Source: Saccoglossus kowalevskii
Taxonomy: Eukaryota; Hemichordata; Enteropneusta; Harrimaniidae
Length of the DNA stretch: 51,976 bases
Direction: 5' to 3'
Assembly (NCBI RefSeq): GCF_000003605.2
Contig: NW_003115458.1
Location: forward strand, 92,128-144,103
A model generated the notes under the pieces. It made no database searches. It was not told the origin of the DNA and worked only from the letters and a program-made list of their open reading frames with translations. A program made the position numbers and the translations under genes. This document shows, piece after piece, positions 12,137-51,976 of this stretch. How positions within the stretch are numbered: the stretch's first letter is position 1; every line of letters begins with the position of its first letter.

Positions 12137-13088
12137 CAATAAAAAAGTATTTGAGAATTTGAGAAATTCACTTTATTCTAGGTTGTGAATTGTATGAAGG
12201 GGAAAGACATTTTTATTTAAAGAACGTTATATCAAAACAAACTAGGAAAAAGGAAAGACAAAATAACCTTTGCAGTAACAATTGTAGTATTGCATTGGCC
12301 GAATATTTAAAAAGTAAAATATACAAAATTGAATAAAAACAAGTTTTTTTTTTTCTGTAATAGTTATTTTTTGTTTTTAATAGTTTCTCGTTATGTATTG
12401 TTTGTTTCTGTCTAAGTAATGTATTTTATGTTGTTTCTTCACCATACAGTGCCATCAGATGGTACTTGTTAAAACAAGTTATTATTATATAAACATCTAC
12501 TTTTAAGTTGTTGCTTACTGCCCTCTTGCACATGTCACGTGACCAGTGCGGGTCCAGTAGCATCACGGTATCAAAGGAAAGGGCAGAACAATATCCTATC
12601 CCTGTCATCGTATTCATGGCCCTCGAGCCCGGCCCTCGAGGTAGTACCATGTTATTCACGCCCACTTTGGAAGGACCGTTCGGTCGACGACACGGAGACA
12701 CATCATAACGTCAAGTTGTTTGAAGTAGGGTATATTAACATGGAGGTAAAACAAGAGTTTAATGACCACACTGTTGCATTTGTATGGTGTCGAGTCGAGA
12801 AACTTGCTTGACGTAAAACAATGTTGTCCCGTTCATATGATAACTTCAAGTTAATTGCAATCGTGTGATAGAACACTACTCAAAAGTAAATAATAATAAT
12901 ATAATTTTCCATATTTTTACATAGTATATGTGACATTTTATTTACAATAACGAAAAAGAAAAAAAAATACTGTGTCACTATAATAGTACAAAATGGAGTG
13001 AAAATAGCATGTTTTGTCTGTGTTATGTCATTTTACAACTGTTTCATATGGCAAGATAATATCCTTGATATGTTCTAGTAGGATACAG

Positions 13089-13242
13089 GTGTTATCGGGT
13101 TCGAGGTTCGTTGTTCTGTGAAAGTGTCGGATGCAGGTTTGGAGGATAGATCATCGTCAGGTAAACGAGTAACTCTGTCTGAGTTGAATTTGGGTATGAT
13201 GCTTGGCTTTGACAGTACCTTCTGGGAAACCGACGCACAGGT
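13089..13242 (+). other. Unassigned candidate exon (51 codons)
   Basis: The segment lies between a possible acceptor (GGATACAG|GTGTT) and a good donor (GACGCACAG|GTGAG). It is open throughout as VIGFEVRCSVKVSDAGLEDR..., ending LGFDSTFWETDAQ. Composition is more balanced and protein-like than in the flanks. I recognise no family, the acceptor lacks a strong pyrimidine tract, and no partner exon in a matching phase was found. It may be an exon of a small gene, an upstream exon of the large gene, or chance. Confidence 0.25.
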
Positions 13243-13675
13243 GAGATTCTACCTGCTCAATCAAAAGTCACACAAGTCGCTGTTTGTCGTTTTTCATTTA
13301 TAATATAACACACACCCAGAGTTATGCGTCCCAGGGCCTAATTGTACGACAGCACAGAGTGATGAGCCGTTGATGACGGCTGTCCGGCCGTCGCCCTACT
13401 CGTCATCCGTCTCTTCGTCTACCGAGTACTTCATACTCGTACAGTTGCATTGTGGGATATATTGTGTTGTCTTGAGATCACTGCGTAATCATGCAAAATA
13501 ATGTGCGCCCGCAGCGACTGAATTAAAAACAATTTGGGCAGCTATCACCCCTGTGATTGCTCATGCAACGAAAGGAAATACCTTCGTATACTTGTTGGTG
13601 TATCTCAGACTAGTGACACATGGTAAAACATTCATATACAGTTTCTTTCAAAGGACTTGTTAATGTCTAGAAGTT

Positions 13676-13833
13676 TTAAATAATATGAGGTTATTACGAG
13701 GATACTGCAAAGTATGCACGAAGACAGTACAGCGGAAGTATCGATCGACGCGCAATCTTATACTCTCTTTTCCTACCCAGGAATACATCATGGGAATGCC
13801 GAAACCCAAAACGTTTAGAACAGATTTAGCGAA
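13676..13833 (+). repeat. Dispersed repeat D, copy 1
   Basis: Shares TATGAGGTTATTACGAGGAT, AAGTATGCACGAAGACAGTA, CAGCGGAAGTATCGATCGAC and TCATGGGAATGCCGAAA with the reverse complement of 27720-27905. The inner half of the hairpin present in that copy is replaced here. Non-coding. Confidence 0.8.
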
Positions 13834-13914
13834 CTTCTTTGTTTGGAGTCCTGTCAAACCCTGGTGTCAGCCATGTCTGTCTTTATTATTAGAGGACGCG
13901 TTTTTTTAACACGA

Positions 13915-14312
13915 CAGATATCGAGTTCATTTCCTGAGAAACCTATAAACAAAAGAATATGCAATAACTTGTGAAGATGAAGAACATTTTCTATTGAATT
14001 GCCAAAAATATAACACACAAACACAGAGAAAACTTCATCCAAAAAATTATAACACTACTTTCATCCAACAATAAAAATATACACAGATCACATATATACT
14101 CTCAAGCAAAGATCCTGGCATAATTATAGAACTTGCCAATTATATTTACACAACAAAAAGATTTATTTAACATTTAAATACTAGTTAAGTTCTTTTGTTT
14201 TGTTTTTTGTACAATTCTTACATATATCTTGTTATTTTTTTAAAACTCTTTTTGCTGTACCTATCCTATGTAAATCTTTTTACACGGAGGCAATAAAGGT
14301 ATTATTATTATA
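13915..14312 (+). mobile_element. LINE retrotransposon 3' fragment
   Basis: With one frameshift, 13954-14035 reads RICNN / CEDEEHFLLNCQKYNTQTQ. The C...H....C arrangement (CEDEEHFLLNC) matches the zinc-binding motif at the C-terminus of many LINE ORF2 proteins. It is followed by an AT-rich 3' UTR and GGCAATAAAGGTATTATTATTATAAG, a tail of ATT units typical of such elements. 5'-truncated and dead. The clade is not assigned. Confidence 0.6.
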
Positions 14313-15803
14313 AGACGGCACGCTGTAACTTATAGCGTTACGGTGACAGATTATTGTCAGTGTTTTCTAATGACAAAATGAATTTTCATGGTGGTATATG
14401 CAAACCGCTGCTAAATTGTCATTTTATGCATATTATTCACTCCCTATCTCAATAAACAAAGTCACGTGAGCACACTGTGTACTAATGCTAAAACTATTAA
14501 TTATAGACAGACATAAATTATATGAATGCGCTCCAATACAGTACACGTGTCAAAACGTACCCTACTCGTATTAAATCAACAAAAGCAAAGCGCAATAAAT
14601 AATTTTTAAAAAAAGGACAAAAGAAAATTACCGGTTACGTGCTCAAGGCGTATTTACCTTTGTTTGTGCAGTGACTTAAACAAACTTATTCAATGACGCA
14701 AGTTTTCGTATTTGGGTCAACAAGAAAGGCGTTGTTTGAACCATAGAGGTTTATACCTCCATGTTTAAACACAACAGTGGTATCCACTCTCAACTGCCAG
14801 TATACTGACAACGGTTTGAAGTGGAACCCCTGTAGTTCTTACGACTCCACCCTCTGTATAAACAAAAGTGGGCGTAGATCCGGGGCGTAGATACAGTCAC
14901 GGTTTATAACGTCAATACTTTATTGTTTCTATGATATCTTCTCCCAGTGCACGTTATTTCGTAATGTGTAATTTAATTAAGATAAGATAACAATATGTTC
15001 TGTTTGGGGGAACGTAGTCAACTGAAAACGTTGAGGGCGCTAAACACACTTTTAGTACTAGTAATAATCGGAGTTTGTATGTAATGCATTACGTCATTAT
15101 ACCATATTTTCGACAATCAACAAATGTTTGAGTTTTGACCAACTAGCGAATACATCTGATCAAATCTGCTGCACAGTCGCCCAGGTGCATTAACTACAGG
15201 CCGCTATTTTTTTTTTCTTCGCATAACTTCACCCTTTGTGTCCCAATTGTTGAATCAAATATCGCTCTTTTGAGACGAATAGCAGCGGAAACTTCGATAT
15301 TTTGCGATAAATTAAGGACAGTTTTACCATCTTAAGTCACATGAGTGAATACATTCACGTATCAACAAGACAACAAATGACCGACAATATAAGTAGCGCC
15401 GCTGTCACGTGGCTCAGGCTGTTTGTTAGAGGTGACTGAAGTGATGCAGCGTTACACAATTACAATTGATCCAATCACAGTCACGGTCCTTCTATCCAAC
15501 TTATCCATTATTTGCAGCGATACGTCCCACACTGTGGTAGATAGTGGGTTATCACGTTCCATCAATACGGGGCCAGTGCCCGTGGTAGGCTGTTCAATTA
15601 TCAGTAAAATCGGACTCTGATGTATTATTGGGTTCATGACCCATTTCGTGTCCGGTCTATCTGGATATTTGAGGGGTGGTTTAGACGGAGGGGGCGATTT
15701 CAACCGTAGTGGAGATTAGCCGCTAGCAACGCTATTTCCAGTTACACAATAATTGCTTGTAGTTGGATTCCAACGTTGCATCGCAACGCTACACGCTACA
15801 CTG

Positions 15804-15831
15804 CCCCCCCCCCCACACACACACACACACC
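15804..15831. repeat. Poly(C) plus (AC)n microsatellite
   Basis: Twelve C followed by about eight AC dinucleotides, in intergenic DNA. Confidence 0.95.
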
Positions 15832-18236
15832 ATGGACTCTACGTTGCATAATTCCGTAGTCAGAAAACCCACTTTATTGGTATTTGTATGTACTTTCAGT
15901 CGGCATACAGTGTATCACATCATACAACGTTTTGTAAAATTTTCTAAAAAAACGAATGAGTAAATGAATGTGTACTGGAATAACCTATGCCAGTTTGTTG
16001 GCGAGTAAAACAATATTCGGTGGCGCCAAAAGCCCACGCTTTTGGCCAGTCTTGCTAACACATCTAAATATCCACGATAACATAGGTAACGGTAGTGTGC
16101 ATCGCATTTCACACATTTTGACACAATCAAGGATTTGGCAACCCCTTATGGGCATTGAGTTTCACGCAGACAAATAATTTAATATTCCCTACAAGTTTCA
16201 ACGCACACAGTCATAATAGTCGAATAGTATTACACATATTCTCACAGCTTACTTCTATGCTGTCCAGCGTACACATGCATTATGTTGGCGATTCCCGCCA
16301 CTCATTGCCACAAGTCTGCAAATAAAATTTTGACCGATTCGGAAAAAAACATGCCATGACCCTCTGGTTATTTTAATATAAAGAGGTAAATATTGACGAC
16401 ATATCCTAATTTCCATCACCATCCGTAAAGGTGTCAATCGGGAGATAGGTACCCCGTACAGTCGCTATTCAACTTTATTACGTGTACAATGTGCGCCATT
16501 TCTGCGTCAATCGGAATACCAGATAGATCTCAAATTGGTAACGCTCTCGTTGCCCTATAGTGTTCCGCAAACAGTACTGACACACATTGGTTCAGTCTGT
16601 CAGAAAGATATATTAATAATGGAATGTTCGATTGAAATGAAATATTGCATATACGGCAATAAATCATTCACCCGCTCAAAGTTAATTTATGCGAAAATGT
16701 AAAATTTGGAGAGAAAAATCGCCGAGATAAGTCATTTTAAAAATCGCACTTATCTGCAATACGACTATATGTACTGGTACTATGACACACTTCATCGATG
16801 ATTGGTCGTCGATTTACAGGCATTTAATTGAAATTGTAGACGATCTTTTATTTAAAATGTCAACATTTTAGCACAATTCCCAGTCGTTTCTAATGTGCCA
16901 GACAGAACTGTATAACTCTAATCGAAAACCAAACATCACTACAGTAGCTCAGATTTAGTATCACAATAAACAGTTGACAAAATAAGAACCCCCTTGGATG
17001 AGACCCTGGGGCATAGTCTGGTATGTTTACGAACGACATTACCGACTGTTTACACATACTAGTATTAGCATGCTCGCGTTTTGACCACCGTCCCATTCAC
17101 ACTGACACATATATAGCATTAATGTTACTCCCACGGTTGTTTCCGGCGAAGGTTATACCCCCACTGTCAGACTCAAATCAACGACTTTATCAGGCTTCGC
17201 TTCATACGTGTTGGGAACATAAGTTTTACTCGATACACCTCCGTTTGGATGTTTACTGAATTTACAGAATAAAGAACTCATTACCGGTGATATGTTTATA
17301 TACAAAGTAATAACAAAAAGGAATACGCGCAAATTTGAGGTTTGAGTAGTTTGAGACAGGCTGGTCAGACCACATGTACGCAGATTCATTTGAAGTACTG
17401 GCTAGTTTCGAACTCCGACGCAGTATTTCGACTACAATAGACATTTCATGATGCATGTTACACGGCACATAGAGCACAAACAAACGTGACACCGGGGTTA
17501 AGACCGTCTATTCACCGCCCCAAAATTCAATTGCCTGCGAATGACCTACAATCGGGTGTGGTCACCAATGTGGATTGGGAACATTGTGTCTGGGAATAGC
17601 ACATTGTAATTGAATTGGTGTTACATTGACTTTATCTTACGTTGGCAACCGAAGATTGGGAATGACAAATAGCACAACACAAGGTGAATCTGGCCATCAT
17701 TTTGATTTGGCAACAGAATATTCTATACAAATAACTTATATCAGCAGATACCTCCGACCATGAATGAATTCAATAGTATTTTTTCAATTGTCAACATATT
17801 TCTTTGTGTGTTACAAAATAAGCCGTATTTGCCTTTCAAAGAAACATACCAAATCGGAATTCAACCATTTGTGATTCACAATCGTTCTATTGTAAAAAAA
17901 AATAAAATAAAAGCGAAAGTCGACTTAAATGTATTTCTGATGAAATATGTAACTTTTGTTTCCAAAAAGTTATGAATCTAAAACAATGCTGTAAAAATTT
18001 GATTGTACCTCTAAAATTTGGTGACGAGACGTCCAAGTCGTTCTGCAACCCATTGATTCTCACGCTCCCTGGGAAAAAGTGGTTCCGCCCACGTGTTACA
18101 AGGTTATCCGTTCACCTCTGTTACAAACACTGTCCCTCCTTGTCCTTTCATGTAAGTTGACTATAACTTCTCTGCATACAAGTCCTGAAGAACTCTCTCT
18201 GTAAAGTGACCATTGGTGAAGTACAACACACGGCCA

Positions 18237-51724
<33,488 letters not shown>

Positions 51725-51794
51725 GTGAGTATCCAAAAAAGTCATTATGAAATATTTATTCGGGTTATCATTATCTTTCAGATATATTGTCAGA

Positions 51795-51976
51795 TATTTT
51801 GTTTCTTGTGCTTGCAAACTAGTTAAATATATAGTTAATCGTACCAACATAGATATATATTGTTGACTGTGCCTATCAACTAGTTAGATATATTGTTGAT
51901 TGTGGCTATCAACTAGTTAGATAAATTGTTGACTGTGCCTATCAACTAGTTAGATATATTGTTGACTGTGCCTACC
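51795..51976. repeat. 33-bp tandem repeat at the right edge
   Basis: Unit ATCAACTAGTTAGATATATTGTTGACTGTGCCT, with units beginning at 51875, 51908 and 51941 and more diverged copies upstream to about 51800. It lies in the intron after exon 47 and may continue beyond the window. Confidence 0.88.

Larger units (their letters stand above)
10909..18236. other. Intergenic region between HIRA (minus) and the VWD/EGF gene (plus)
   Basis: About 7.3 kb between two divergently oriented genes. The HIRA side is CG-richer (10900-11070). Identified contents are listed separately: TIR element 11272-11799, A-run 12115-12136, candidate exon 13089-13242, dispersed repeat 13676-13833, LINE tail 13915-14312, and CA repeat 15804-15831. 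The stretches 11880-13080, 14320-15800 and 15835-18230 are otherwise unassigned; short open frames there resemble nothing I know. Confidence 0.6.

Noticed and set aside
12426-12811. Overlapping frames on both strands around 12.4-12.8 kb
   Set aside because: CG-richer patch with several short open frames, none recognisable and none with convincing splice sites; could be an old insertion.
15452-15703. Minus-strand frame beginning MKSPPPSKPPLKYPDRPD
   Set aside because: Somewhat proline-rich and suggestive of a tail segment, but there is no partner exon, splice signal or recognised domain.

Overview
The window is nuclear DNA from an animal. Genes are split by GT-AG introns, non-coding DNA is AT-rich, and microsatellites, minisatellites and short inverted-repeat elements are abundant. 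The near-vertebrate HIRA sequence and the EGF/VWD/FN3 mosaic gene suggest a marine invertebrate, perhaps a deuterostome such as a hemichordate or cephalochordate. This is inference only; no species marker is present.

Left part, minus strand (330-10908): nine exons of the histone chaperone gene HIRA, from the ATG at 10908 to the end of a 168-nt exon at 330. They encode the first 274 residues (about five WD40 blades), and the gene runs off the left edge. Its introns hold a 69-bp minisatellite, a 48-bp repeat, two arrays of roughly 150-200-bp diverged monomers, and a 1.5-kb inverted-repeat DNA element.

Middle (10909-18236): about 7.3 kb of intergenic DNA between divergent genes. It contains a 528-bp inverted-repeat element interrupted by 50 N, a dispersed repeat, a LINE 3' tail, a CA microsatellite and one unassigned candidate exon.

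Right part, plus strand (18237 to beyond the right edge): one very large secreted-protein gene. I could reconstruct 47 exons joined in phase (7953 nt, 2651 residues, no stop in the joined frame). The order is: signal peptide; 6 EGF; [VWD-C8-TIL-TILa]; 5 EGF; [VWD-C8-TIL-TILa]; 6 EGF; 2 FN3; [VWD-C8-TIL-TILa]; 2 FN3; [VWD-C8-TIL, then off the edge]. The four VWD modules share one exon template (VWD in four exons with phases 1-0-0-0-1, then C8, TIL and TILa exons), so they arose by duplication of a phase 1-1 cassette. The architecture resembles zonadhesin, IgGFc-binding protein, SCO-spondin and mucin-type gel or adhesion proteins, but the EGF and FN3 mix fits none I can name.

The most unusual signals are the fourfold repeated gene cassette, FN3 exons that each end in a two-cysteine tail, a 3' splice site tandemly copied four times ahead of exon 8, a 33-bp minisatellite whose every unit carries an acceptor-like TTGCAG ahead of exon 12, an inverted-repeat element ending about 16 bp before exon 35, and several short transposon families found in both genes. 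I saw no prokaryotic features, CRISPR arrays or intact RNA genes.
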